From Oscillospiraceae bacterium (GTDB taxonomy: Bacteria; Bacillota; Clostridia; Oscillospirales; Oscillospiraceae), in assembly GCA_009786445.1 (NCBI GenBank), contig WQTE01000002.1, positions 1 to 55,263 of the forward strand: a stretch of DNA of 55,263 nucleotides. The letters are read 5' to 3'. Below the pieces are notes generated by a model. The model did no database searches, was not told the DNA's origin, and saw only the letters and a program-made list of their open reading frames with translations. The translations under genes were made by a program, and so were the position numbers. Shown here one piece after another: positions 17,301 through 25,588 of this stretch (within the stretch, counting starts at the first letter, position 1; each line of letters begins with the position of its first letter).

Positions 17301-18652
17301 TTTGCTTTCCCTTCCAGCATACTCTTTGAACGCAAGTTCCGATGGTACTCAACCGCAAACCTGTGTGTCTCCTCTTGAATCGTGCCGATGAGTGCAAATA
17401 CAGCAGGGTTAGCCGCGAGCCCGACACCCTCGCCGTCCGGCGTACAAAGCTCGCGAGTCCTGTGCTTTTCATCCTTTACCATACCAAACACAGGGATATC
17501 TACGCCGAGCTGCATGATGGTTTTCTTCACCCGCGATGCATGATTTGCACCACCGTCAATGAGCATCAAATCAGGCAACGTCGAAAACTTCTCATCACCT
17601 GCAAGATAACGCTTTATCCTTCTGGTTACGACCTCTGCCATGCTGCCGTAATCATCTTGCCTTTTTTTAGCCTTAATTTTAAACCGCCTGTAATCCTTTT
17701 TTAAAGGCTTACCCCTAAAGAACACTGTCATTGACCCGACAATATCAGAGTCGCCCGTGTTTGAAATGTCGTAAGCCTCAATGCGTTCAGGAGTTTTGTC
17801 GAGCCTCAGAGCCTTTTCAAGCCAAAGATGTGTTTTAAGCACCTTCTCCCTTTGCAAAGCATCAATTTCTTCAACAGGCTCTTCAACAAAAAATTGTTTT
17901 TGCTCAATAATCCTGATAGCCTTAATTCTGTCACGTAAAATCGCCGCCGCCTCAAACCGCAGATTCTCCGATTCCTCCTGCATCTCTCGGGTCAGTTTCT
18001 TAATGAGTGTGCGGGTCTTACCCCCAAAAACGTCAATGGCTGCTAAAACAGTACTCTTATAGTCCCCCGCAAGCTCCGAAGTTTGACAATAACCGCGACA
18101 ATTTCCCATATCATGATTGAGACATGGGCGCTCCTTACCGATGCTTCTTCCGATATTTTTACTGCAAGTCGGCAGTTTGAGTGCCTTACACACCTCGGAA
18201 ACAGCCCTTCGGGTATCCCCTCTCCCACCGTAAGGACCCAAATACAGTGCATTATCATCCGAAGCAAATGAAACTATCTTGAACATAGGATAAGCACTCG
18301 CAATATCTACACGAATGTAAGGATATCCTTTATCGTCACGGAGCCTGATATTGTACTTAGGCTGGTACTCTTTTATAAGTGAGTTTTCCAGCAGTAACGC
18401 TTCAAACTCAGAGTCAACTATCGTAACATCAAAGTCGTCTATATTAGACACCATATGCTCAGTCTTGACATCATGCAAAGACTGAATCTCGCCGCTACTT
18501 CTAAAGTAACTCTGCACGCGGTTTTTCAGCCGAGCAGCCTTACCGATATATATGACCTCACCATCGCTATCGCGCATCATATACACGCCCGGATGCTGAG
18601 GCAGCTCCGAAGCTTTTTCTTTTAGCTTATCAATTTTATCACCCAACAGCAA
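17297..18652 (-). CDS. uvrC: Short UvrC-like excinuclease subunit C
   Basis: UvrC makes the two incisions in nucleotide excision repair. This 451-residue protein has the GIY-YIG nuclease (1-98, HPGVYMMRDSDGEVIYIGKA), a cysteine-containing region, the UVR helix pair that binds UvrB (about 205-240) and the RNase H-like 5' nuclease with EAYDISN, DDYGSM, IDGGANHAS and ETHRFAVEYHR. Two usual pieces are missing: about 100 residues between the UVR and RNase H-like parts, and the C-terminal helix-hairpin-helix pair. The frame is open throughout and the end overlaps rsmD by four bases, so this is not a simple frameshift. It may be a genuine compact UvrC. Confidence 0.88.
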   Translation of the reverse strand: MLLGDKIDKLKEKASELPQHPGVYMMRDSDGEVIYIGKAARLKNRVQSYFRSSGEIQSLHDVKTEHMVSNIDDFDVTIVDSEFEALLLENSLIKEYQPKYNIRLRDDKGYPYIRVDIASAYPMFKIVSFASDDNALYLGPYGGRGDTRRAVSEVCKALKLPTCSKNIGRSIGKERPCLNHDMGNCRGYCQTSELAGDYKSTVLAAIDVFGGKTRTLIKKLTREMQEESENLRFEAAAILRDRIKAIRIIEQKQFFVEEPVEEIDALQREKVLKTHLWLEKALRLDKTPERIEAYDISNTGDSDIVGSMTVFFRGKPLKKDYRRFKIKAKKRQDDYGSMAEVVTRRIKRYLAGDEKFSTLPDLMLIDGGANHASRVKKTIMQLGVDIPVFGMVKDEKHRTRELCTPDGEGVGLAANPAVFALIGTIQEETHRFAVEYHRNLRSKSMLEGKAK

Positions 18653-18730
18653 ACACCCCTCGGCAACTTTTCAAATTAACTTCACTCATGTATTGTAGCA
18701 CAATTTTTAGTTTAAATACAGTATAACAAC

Positions 18731-18768
18731 GATTTGGGGCGGAGAATCTTGGTCTCTCGCCCCAAATC
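18731..18768. terminator. Strong hairpin between the chemoreceptor and uvrC
   Basis: GATTTGGGGCG (18731-18741) and CGCCCCAAATC (18758-18768) form a perfect 11-bp stem. It lies about 95 bases after the stop of the chemoreceptor gene. T-runs are weak on both strands, so it may be a processing or partial termination hairpin. The remaining bases between 18653 and 18863 show no gene. Confidence 0.5.
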
Positions 18769-18863
18769 AATTAATTACATCACTCTACCGCTGTGCTTGC
18801 AGTGGTAAACTAGCCTCTGCCACAAGCTTCGTGATAACTGTTACCGGCAGGAAAAACCTCTTT

Positions 18864-20975
18864 TTAGTACTTTCCGAAAGGACCGGTGTCGTCAAAATCA
18901 TCTTGCCCGCCAACTTCATTTCCCGCATACGACGTCGAGTTACTTGCGTTTGCCGGCATCTGTAGTCTTCCGGTTCCCTGCATATTCTTCAGCTTAAACT
19001 GCGAGATTAACTGCTCAAGCATCGCAGACTGACCGCTCATTTCTTGAGACGAGGCCGCACTCTGCTCTGCCGTTGCGCTATTTTGCTGCACTACATTCGC
19101 CACTTGGTCAATGCCTGTGTTGATTTGTGCAATGCCGGCAGTCTGTTCTTCCGAAGACCTGGCAATATCACTCACAAGCCGATTACTCTCGCCTATACCT
19201 TCAACAATCTCGTAAAGGCTTGCAGAGGTCTCATCTGCAATTTTTGAGCCAAGCTCGGCTTTTGCGACAGAATCTGCAATCAAGCTTTCGGTATCCTTTG
19301 CAGCTTCCGCACTCTTTGCAGCAAGGTTTCTGACTTCCTCAGCTACAACAGCAAAACCCTTACCATGCTGTCCCGCTCTTGCTGCTTCAACAGCTGCATT
19401 GAGTGCCAAAATGTTCGTTTGGAAAGCTATATCGTCAATGGATTTGATTACCTTGCTGATGTTCTTGCTGGATTCATTGATGTCCTTAACCGCCTCCATC
19501 ATTTCACCCATCTGACCGCTGCCTTTTTCTGCGCTTGCCTTTATGTTGTTTGCGAGCGATGCCGCTTTCTCTGCCATCTGTGCATTATTTTCCGTCTTTT
19601 TTGCGATTTCAGAAATAGACGATGAAAGTTGCTGCACCGATGCCGCCTGCTCCGTTGAACCTTGAGCGAGCGACTGTGACCCGTCTGCTATCTGCTTTGA
19701 ACCCGTGGCGACTTGATATGTTGCTGTGCTGATTTCGCCGAACATACGGTTTAGGTTGTCCACCATTTCCCTGAGAGTTGTAGATAGCATGTCTTTTTCT
19801 CCCCGAACTTCGATATCAACGGCGAGATTTCCGGCGGCAATCGTCCTGAGAGAATCGCTAACTGAACTTATATATCCTACAATATCTACATATGAGCGGA
19901 ATAAATCCCCAACCTCATCACGGCGGTCTTTATATCTGTCAAGGATAAGCCCTTCTTCCGCTGACCATTCAACGTTACCTGTTGTCGCAGTTTCGTGCAA
20001 CCATTCGTCGACTATCGCCAAGGGCTTGCTGATTTTGCTAGCTATTAAAAGAACCATAAGAACAGCAACAGCCAATCCTGCAACGCCTATGACAATCATA
20101 ATAATCCGCTGGGACATGATATTTGCGAGACCATATTCCTCGGAAACACCAATAAAAAACATGGCATTTGGACTACCATCCGCACCGGGCAGCGGAAAAT
20201 AGTAAGCTAAGTAAGGAAGCATACCAAACACGTTTAACTCAAGCGCAAGGTGTTCCCCACGCCCAAGAACCGCTTCAGATACTGCAGGTGCAACAGTAGT
20301 GCCTACTGCACGATCGCCTGTCTCGGGATGTATAAGAGTGGACGAAACAGATTCCCCGTCTCTGTTAAAAACTGTTGCATCAATGCCGAATGTAGCACCA
20401 AGCGCATCGAGAAAAGCATCCGTTCCCGCAACGCCCCTGCCTACCACAAAATTTACGACAATAGACCCGACCAGTGTATCGCCATCTAAAATCGGGGAAG
20501 TTGATGTCATAACCATGGTAGCTGTGGGTGTAGGCGTGTAGAGGGTTATTGTCTGCCTGTTCAGCGCCGCCGCAACAGAAGGCACACCGCTGATATCGTC
20601 CCCATAGGAGTCTCTCATATGAGAACGCGCAAGAGCAAAGCCGTCAGCACTGCCAACAATAATTTCATCTATCCCAAAAAACGCCTTTCTGTTGACTGTG
20701 TATTGCCAAATAGCCTCTCTATCCCCCGCATGGATAAGGTTGACCAGCTCAGCACTGCCGCCCAGTGCGGAAGCGGCTATTAGTGTTTTCTGTTGATAAG
20801 CGGCAAGATATGCTTGAACCGCCTGTGATGCCGCAGTTATCCTATTCTCTTCATAGGAGTCAACGAGATTTGCCGTCGAAATAGATACATACAAGACGAT
20901 AAAAACCATGAGTAGTGCCAGAATAATTGTGATTGGTAAAACGATTCTGTTTCGCAGTTTCAAATTTTTAAACAT
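18864..20975 (-). CDS. Methyl-accepting chemotaxis protein with Cache sensor
   Basis: This is a 703-residue transmembrane chemoreceptor. A first membrane helix (about 12-35) and a second (about 288-310) enclose a periplasmic-type double Cache sensor of about 250 residues. A HAMP region follows, then the long cytoplasmic signalling helix with the CheA/CheW contact hairpin [20 protein letters not shown] and [14 protein letters not shown]. The ligand cannot be read from sequence. A good sigma-A promoter and a CGGAGG ribosome binding site precede it, and it appears monocistronic. Confidence 0.94.
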   Translation of the reverse strand: MFKNLKLRNRIVLPITIILALLMVFIVLYVSISTANLVDSYEENRITAASQAVQAYLAAYQQKTLIAASALGGSAELVNLIHAGDREAIWQYTVNRKAFFGIDEIIVGSADGFALARSHMRDSYGDDISGVPSVAAALNRQTITLYTPTPTATMVMTSTSPILDGDTLVGSIVVNFVVGRGVAGTDAFLDALGATFGIDATVFNRDGESVSSTLIHPETGDRAVGTTVAPAVSEAVLGRGEHLALELNVFGMLPYLAYYFPLPGADGSPNAMFFIGVSEEYGLANIMSQRIIMIVIGVAGLAVAVLMVLLIASKISKPLAIVDEWLHETATTGNVEWSAEEGLILDRYKDRRDEVGDLFRSYVDIVGYISSVSDSLRTIAAGNLAVDIEVRGEKDMLSTTLREMVDNLNRMFGEISTATYQVATGSKQIADGSQSLAQGSTEQAASVQQLSSSISEIAKKTENNAQMAEKAASLANNIKASAEKGSGQMGEMMEAVKDINESSKNISKVIKSIDDIAFQTNILALNAAVEAARAGQHGKGFAVVAEEVRNLAAKSAEAAKDTESLIADSVAKAELGSKIADETSASLYEIVEGIGESNRLVSDIARSSEEQTAGIAQINTGIDQVANVVQQNSATAEQSAASSQEMSGQSAMLEQLISQFKLKNMQGTGRLQMPANASNSTSYAGNEVGGQDDFDDTGPFGKY

Positions 20976-21029
20976 GGATATATGCCTCCGTTTTATATTT
21001 TTAATGAACTATTGCTCTCCAAGTGCGCA

Positions 21030-21058
21030 ATTATACACGAAAGCAGAGTAAATGTCTA
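21030..21058 (-). promoter_or_regulatory. Sigma-A promoter of the chemoreceptor
   Basis: On the minus strand TAGACA (21053-21058) and a perfect TATAAT (21030-21035) are 17 bases apart. They lie about 55 bases upstream of the start of the chemoreceptor ending at 18864. Confidence 0.65.
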
Positions 21059-21118
21059 CTGAAAAATATTCAAAAGTCACAAAAAGTCATACGCGCAAAA
21101 AATCATATGGCAAAAAAC

Positions 21119-22408
21119 CTAAAAATAACTCTCCTGCTTTCCTTCCTCGCGCAGTGACACAAAAACCGGAAATTGCAAGCTAAGCTGCCCGGTTTTTTTA
21201 TCGCTGCTCTCCTCTTTGTATTTCACCTCTATGACTCTATCGATAAGCTCATCGCGCTGACTCCAAAAGAGTGTGCGCTGCTCATCAGTCATGCCCGAGC
21301 CTACATTGAGGGAATTGCCCTTGTAGTCTACCACAAAAGCTCCCAAAGTACCCGAAAGCCTACCTGACCCTTCTTCAAGAGCCATCACCCGCAAGTCAAC
21401 GGTATAAAACCTCTTGACCTTTAAAATCCCATTGTGGCGCTTGCACTTATATTCGCTGTCACGGTTGAGCATAAGCCCTTCCTTATCTTCCTTGACCATT
21501 ATATCAAGATAGTGGTCAATCTTACTTTGGTCATCACCTGTATAGAGAACATTTACCGTGGTAATGGAAGTAAGATTTAGCTCATTGAGTTTCTCTCGCA
21601 GCTTGCTCAGCATCGCAAGACGCTCCTTATACTTGAGGCAACTCTGCCCCTGTTTAAACTCCTCTTTTGGCAGATAATCAAAGATTACAAACCGTATCGA
21701 GCTCTTATCGGCATCATCTTGACCCAGCAGACCCGTCCCGATTCTAAAATTCTCATTATCCGCAAGGCCTTCAACGTTTTTACGCACAAGCTCACCATCA
21801 AGTACAAAATCATCAGCATCCTCAAACAAGCGGCTTATATCAGAGACAATATGAGCAAGACCCGTAAATTCCTTACCTTGGCGGCTGATTATTTTCCCCT
21901 CAAAAAACGTCCCGCGCACACCGTTTAGTTTCTCTGAGAGTGAAAACCATTCACCATCTTTTAGTGGAGATTTTTCGATATTGTACGACTGCTGAACCTC
22001 CCATTGAGGCAGAAACTCATAACCGAAAGCCTTATTGACAGATTTAATATCACAGCCGAGCTTCACACTTTTAGTAATTATTGAAGCATAAAAAGCCCTC
22101 ATGTCATCTTGTGCCAAATCAAGAAAAGCCGTAATGTTCGCTATAACCTCATCACTTCCCGTATTATTCTCCAGCACATACTCCATCAGCTCAGAAAAAG
22201 TATCAAAACTTTGGGTAGGCTGCTTATCCGTCTGTTTAGAGATTTTCTTTTCAGAAATACCCGTTATGAGAAACGGGTTTAAGAGATAATTAATAAACCT
22301 GCGAAAATTCTCATCCTCGCTGTTAGATACAATAATATCCCTCTTGGCAAGGCTCGAACTCTCAAGCGCAAGAAGCTCAAAAACTTCTTTTATTTTTATG
22401 TCAGACAT
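21119..22408 (-). CDS. ATP-dependent DNA ligase-like protein
   Basis: This 429-residue protein has the nucleotidyltransferase motifs of ATP-dependent DNA ligases: motif I EKLNGVRG with the predicted adenylated lysine K160, motif III FVLDGELV, motif IV EGLMLNRDS and motif V ILKVKRF, followed by an OB-fold-like region (GTLGAFVVDYKGNSLNVGSG). About 150 N-terminal residues precede the catalytic core, as in phage T4/T7-like ligases. Bacteria normally use NAD-dependent LigA, so this is an accessory ligase, perhaps of phage origin. Its start overlaps the upstream phosphopantetheinyl transferase by eight bases. Confidence 0.85.
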   Translation of the reverse strand: MSDIKIKEVFELLALESSSLAKRDIIVSNSEDENFRRFINYLLNPFLITGISEKKISKQTDKQPTQSFDTFSELMEYVLENNTGSDEVIANITAFLDLAQDDMRAFYASIITKSVKLGCDIKSVNKAFGYEFLPQWEVQQSYNIEKSPLKDGEWFSLSEKLNGVRGTFFEGKIISRQGKEFTGLAHIVSDISRLFEDADDFVLDGELVRKNVEGLADNENFRIGTGLLGQDDADKSSIRFVIFDYLPKEEFKQGQSCLKYKERLAMLSKLREKLNELNLTSITTVNVLYTGDDQSKIDHYLDIMVKEDKEGLMLNRDSEYKCKRHNGILKVKRFYTVDLRVMALEEGSGRLSGTLGAFVVDYKGNSLNVGSGMTDEQRTLFWSQRDELIDRVIEVKYKEESSDKKTGQLSLQFPVFVSLREEGKQESYF

Positions 22409-23030
22409 GATTTTCCTCCCGGTTTATCAAATTATCAAAACTCACTTTTTCGATTGCCGCATTTGCTTTAGTAATGCAACAGTAGTAGTCATCGCCTTTA
22501 TAGACTGTAATATCTGAAAAACCATCTGCGGACATCTCGCGAAATTCGGCAGCTATCCCCTGCCCTGTCTGCTTTAATAAGCTTTCCTTAATCGTCCATA
22601 GCCTACAAAAATACTCATCCTGATTCTCTGTTTGTAAAAATTCCTTAAATTCCTGCTTTGTAAGCACACGCTCTGCAACCTTGTCGGAAACATTTGAAAT
22701 GCGCTGAACATCAACACCTATAGGAGAATCAGACAGAGCGCAAGCTACAGCACTTGCCGTGTGGCTAAGATTAAAATGTATGTAAGGAAAATCTTTTAAT
22801 CTCGGTTTTTCGTTTTTCCCGTAATCAAACAAAACAGGCTCATCTATACCATACTTAACAGCTAATGCGTACCTTAGCAGCGCATAAACTGCTGCTGATA
22901 GACCCTTTTGTGATGACGACTTTATCCTGCCTATCTTCTCGATACGTTCCTGCGATAAGTAAGGAGCAAGTCTTATATGGAAATCATCACTCAGCTTTCC
23001 AACTTCATCAAAAATGTATAACATATACAT
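22401..23030 (-). CDS. 4'-phosphopantetheinyl transferase, Sfp type
   Basis: This 209-residue enzyme moves the phosphopantetheine arm from CoA to carrier proteins. The Sfp motifs are clear: FNLSHTASAVACAL, the magnesium-binding IGVDVQ near 103-108, and RLWTIKESLLKQTGQGI. The length fits Sfp-type rather than AcpS-type enzymes. No polyketide or peptide synthetase is in the window, so its carrier partner is unknown. It overlaps the downstream DNA ligase gene by eight bases and is probably co-transcribed with it, an odd pairing. Confidence 0.92.
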   Translation of the reverse strand: MYMLYIFDEVGKLSDDFHIRLAPYLSQERIEKIGRIKSSSQKGLSAAVYALLRYALAVKYGIDEPVLFDYGKNEKPRLKDFPYIHFNLSHTASAVACALSDSPIGVDVQRISNVSDKVAERVLTKQEFKEFLQTENQDEYFCRLWTIKESLLKQTGQGIAAEFREMSADGFSDITVYKGDDYYCCITKANAAIEKVSFDNLINREENHV

Positions 23031-23105
23031 ATCTTAGCACACAATAGTACAATTTTACAAGTCAAAAAGCCATACCGAAACTCAATCAAAAGTTTAGGGT
23101 ATCGC

Positions 23106-23142
23106 TTGACATAAAAGAAAAGTCGTGTTACACTGTGTTACA
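23106..23142 (+). promoter_or_regulatory. Promoter and putative operator of the toxin-antitoxin pair
   Basis: TTGACA (23106-23111), a 17-base spacer and TACACT (23129-23134) form a good sigma-A promoter. Two direct TGTTACA repeats (23126-23132 and 23136-23142), one helical turn apart, cover the -10 box and the start point, a fitting site for autorepression by the antitoxin. Confidence 0.65.
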
Positions 23143-23157
23143 AGAGGGGTGATAGTT

Positions 23158-23385
23158 ATGCCACATGTTTCACTACGCGTAACCGAGGAAGAAAAACACA
23201 CCATGGAAAGTTACGCAAAAGTACACGGCGTTAACCTGTCCGAGGCAATCAAAGACGTATTTTTTAGAAAACTTGAAGATGAGTATGACATGGAGACCAT
23301 TAAAGAGCATAGGGCAAGAAAAGCCCGAGGGGAAGTAAAATATTACACCCTCGATGAAGTGGAAAAAGAATTGGAGCTGACCTGA
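23158..23385 (+). CDS. RelB-like antitoxin, ribbon-helix-helix type
   Basis: This 75-residue protein begins MPHVSLRVTEEEKHTMESYA, typical of the ribbon-helix-helix antitoxins grouped as RelB/DUF6290. The C-terminal half is charged and probably wraps the toxin. The start is ATG 23158, eight bases after GAGGGG; an in-frame ATG at 23125 lies within the predicted promoter and is rejected. It ends in TGATG, overlapping the toxin start by one base. Confidence 0.88.
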   Translation: MPHVSLRVTEEEKHTMESYAKVHGVNLSEAIKDVFFRKLEDEYDMETIKEHRARKARGEVKYYTLDEVEKELELT

Positions 23386-23651
23386 TGGGGTATGAGGTTC
23401 GGTTTAGCGAGGAAGCTTTAAAATCTTTAAAGAGAATCGACAGCCATCAAGCCAAGATAATTACAGCGTGGATTAGAAAAAACTTGCATGAGTGCGAGAA
23501 CCCGCGCCTACACGGCAAACCACTCGGTCATGACAGAAAAGGCGAATGGCGCTACCGTGTAGGTTCATATAGGATAATTGCTGACATACAAGATTCCACA
23601 GTAACTATTGAAATTATCAACGTTGGACATCGGCGTATGATATATCAATAA
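23385..23651 (+). CDS. relE: RelE/ParE-family toxin
   Basis: This 88-residue protein belongs to the RelE/ParE fold. Diagnostic parts are VRFSEEALKSLKRID, LHGKPLGHDRKGEWRYRVGSYRIIADI and the C-terminal NVGHRRMIYQ with the basic and aromatic residues used by RelE-type mRNA interferases. It is most likely a ribosome-dependent mRNase that stops growth when freed from its partner; a ParE-like gyrase poison is less likely given the full set of RelE residues. Stop-start overlap with the antitoxin indicates coupled translation. Confidence 0.88.
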   Translation: MGYEVRFSEEALKSLKRIDSHQAKIITAWIRKNLHECENPRLHGKPLGHDRKGEWRYRVGSYRIIADIQDSTVTIEIINVGHRRMIYQ

Positions 23652-23691
23652 GCGGCAGTCTGCCACAAATAATTACAGCAAATCCCTGCAA

Positions 23692-24483
23692 TCACCTGAG
23701 CAGCATTTCATAGTTAAAGTTACGCAAAGCGGACTTCATCAGCACAACTGCTATGACTCCTATGACTGCCGCCGCTACGAGCAAAACCCATGCGTTTAGC
23801 AACATCAGTCCAGTAAACTGGCTTGCGGCGAGCAAAATAATAGGAATAGTGATTAACCCTGCTTTTTGGAAGGCTTCCTCCATTGTCTGCGCCTTTGCAG
23901 AAATCTTAGATGTAATGGTGACGGCTAGCAACGTAAGTACCGGAGCTACAATGAAAACCGTTATATACCAGTTTACGCCGGGAAGCATTAACTCGCCAAA
24001 CAGGAAATAGATCAGGGGTTGACTTACGGCTAGGTACACGACAAACGTACCGATAGTTACAATCATTGACAAAAAGAACGTCGCAAGCACTTTCGATGAA
24101 AAGATTTTGCGAAGCGGCAGAGGGCTGTACAAAAGCGTTTCAAGTGTGCGCTTTTCTTTTTCGCCAACAAAAGAAGCGGTCGCCATCGTTGTCGTCGCCA
24201 TTACGGGAATCATCAAAAAGAACACAGGAACTATGTTATTTAGCATAATGGACAAAACAGCTAAATTAGTCTCGATTTGACCTGCCGCCCCGGGCACCAC
24301 TGCAAACAATTCAGCCATATCGCCCATTTCATCAGGACTAAAGTGCATTATCAAAATAAATATCGCAGGAAAAACAGCACTGAACATTAGCGAAACAATT
24401 ACGATAGACGAAATGTTCCCCCTTGTTGTCTTAAAAAAGTGCAAATCCTTTTCAATTATGGCTTTTTGCATTGAGTTAAACAT
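23692..24483 (-). CDS. ABC-2 type transporter permease
   Basis: This protein of about 263 residues has six hydrophobic segments and the FVGEKEKRTLETLLYSPLP motif, characteristic of ABC-2 (NatB/CcmB-like) permeases. The start is ATG 24483, preceded by GGGAGGG; upstream in-frame codons lie inside the ATPase gene and lack a ribosome binding site. It overlaps the end of that gene by eight bases. With its partner it would form an exporter; the substrate is unknown. Confidence 0.85.
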   Translation of the reverse strand: MFNSMQKAIIEKDLHFFKTTRGNISSIVIVSLMFSAVFPAIFILIMHFSPDEMGDMAELFAVVPGAAGQIETNLAVLSIMLNNIVPVFFLMIPVMATTTMATASFVGEKEKRTLETLLYSPLPLRKIFSSKVLATFFLSMIVTIGTFVVYLAVSQPLIYFLFGELMLPGVNWYITVFIVAPVLTLLAVTITSKISAKAQTMEEAFQKAGLITIPIILLAASQFTGLMLLNAWVLLVAAAVIGVIAVVLMKSALRNFNYEMLLR

Positions 24484-25405
24484 GTTTGTTCCCTCCCTCA
24501 TTTGAACCTTTTTTCGTGAGAAGTGAAAAATAGATTTCTTCAACGGAAGCCTTTTCCGATGAAATATGATACAGACTCCCGCCGTTTTCAACGATAGTTC
24601 TTACAATGGACGGGATTTCATCTTCGGATTGTACGTCAATATTGTACGTTTTCTCATCAATTTTTTCAGCATTAAGTGAACTTGGGATTTTATCGGCTTC
24701 TATTCTCACATGGCTTCCCGAGAACACAAGTAAACGTAGCTCATCAAGACTGCCGCTTGCCAGAAGCTGCCCATTATTTATAAGACCGTATGACGAGCAT
24801 ACATCTTGCGCATATCGAAGTTGATGAGTGCATAAAAAGATTGTTGTGCCGTGGTTTTTTGCGAGGTCTTTGATTATAGTGTTTACATTCAGCGCACTTT
24901 CGGGGTCAAGCGATGCGGTCGGTTCATCAAGAAAAAGGATTTTTGGCTTGTGAATCATGGCGCGGGCAAGCGACAGGCGTTGTCTCATACCTGTCGAATA
25001 ATCTCCGAGTTTACGGTCTTTTGCATCGGTCAGCTCAAGTTGCTCTAAAAGGCTCAATCCCCTTGACCTGCTATCCGACTCCGACATTCCGAAAACTTTG
25101 CCGTAAAAGACTAGATTTTCAATGCCTGTCAAGTTTCCGTACATTTGTGCGTGTTCTGTAACAACACCTGAAACCGCATGAACATCTTCCGGGTCTTTCG
25201 CGGGGTCGTAGCCGAAAACATCGCAAGTGCCTTTCGTTGGTGAAAGCGTTCCGTTGAGCAGCTTAACAGTTGTCGTTTTACCGGACCCGTTCGGCCCCAA
25301 AAAGCCAAACACTTCACCCTCACCAATGCCTACGCTTATGTCGTTTACAGCGAGTTTCCCACTGTCATATTTTTTCACCAGATTCTCTATTTTTACTGCA
25401 CTCAT
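24476..25405 (-). CDS. ABC transporter ATP-binding protein
   Basis: This 309-residue ATPase has Walker A GPNGSGKTTT (about 37-46), the signature DYSTGMRQRLSLARAM, Walker B ILFLDEPTASLDP and a switch histidine in CTHQ. A C-terminal extension of about 80 residues resembles those of drug or sodium exporter ATPases. It is the first gene of a two-gene export unit and is transcribed divergently from secA. Confidence 0.9.
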   Translation of the reverse strand: MSAVKIENLVKKYDSGKLAVNDISVGIGEGEVFGFLGPNGSGKTTTVKLLNGTLSPTKGTCDVFGYDPAKDPEDVHAVSGVVTEHAQMYGNLTGIENLVFYGKVFGMSESDSRSRGLSLLEQLELTDAKDRKLGDYSTGMRQRLSLARAMIHKPKILFLDEPTASLDPESALNVNTIIKDLAKNHGTTIFLCTHQLRYAQDVCSSYGLINNGQLLASGSLDELRLLVFSGSHVRIEADKIPSSLNAEKIDEKTYNIDVQSEDEIPSIVRTIVENGGSLYHISSEKASVEEIYFSLLTKKGSNEGGNKHV

Positions 25406-25542
25406 ATCAAAACTCCTTCATTTTGTCTATCAGATTATAGCGCAAATCCTATAAACAGTAAAGCGAGTTGTAGCTGATTTATAGCTAAAAAATCAACTAT
25501 CGGGAAACTTGCCAATATATAATGGATTTTTTTTGTTTTTTA

Positions 25543-25551
25543 TGATATACT
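25543..25551 (+). promoter_or_regulatory. Extended -10 promoter of secA
   Basis: TG-A-TATACT (25543-25551) forms an extended -10 box 38 bases before the secA start; no clear -35 hexamer is visible. A T-rich tract lies just upstream. Confidence 0.5.
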
Positions 25552-25588
25552 CTTTTCACATTTAGCATAATAAGGAAAGGCTTATTCG

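Noticed and set aside
17297..18652. Frameshift or pseudogene explanation for the short uvrC
   Set aside because: The frame is continuous, catalytic residues are intact, and rsmD starts within the last codon, leaving no room for a lost 3' part.
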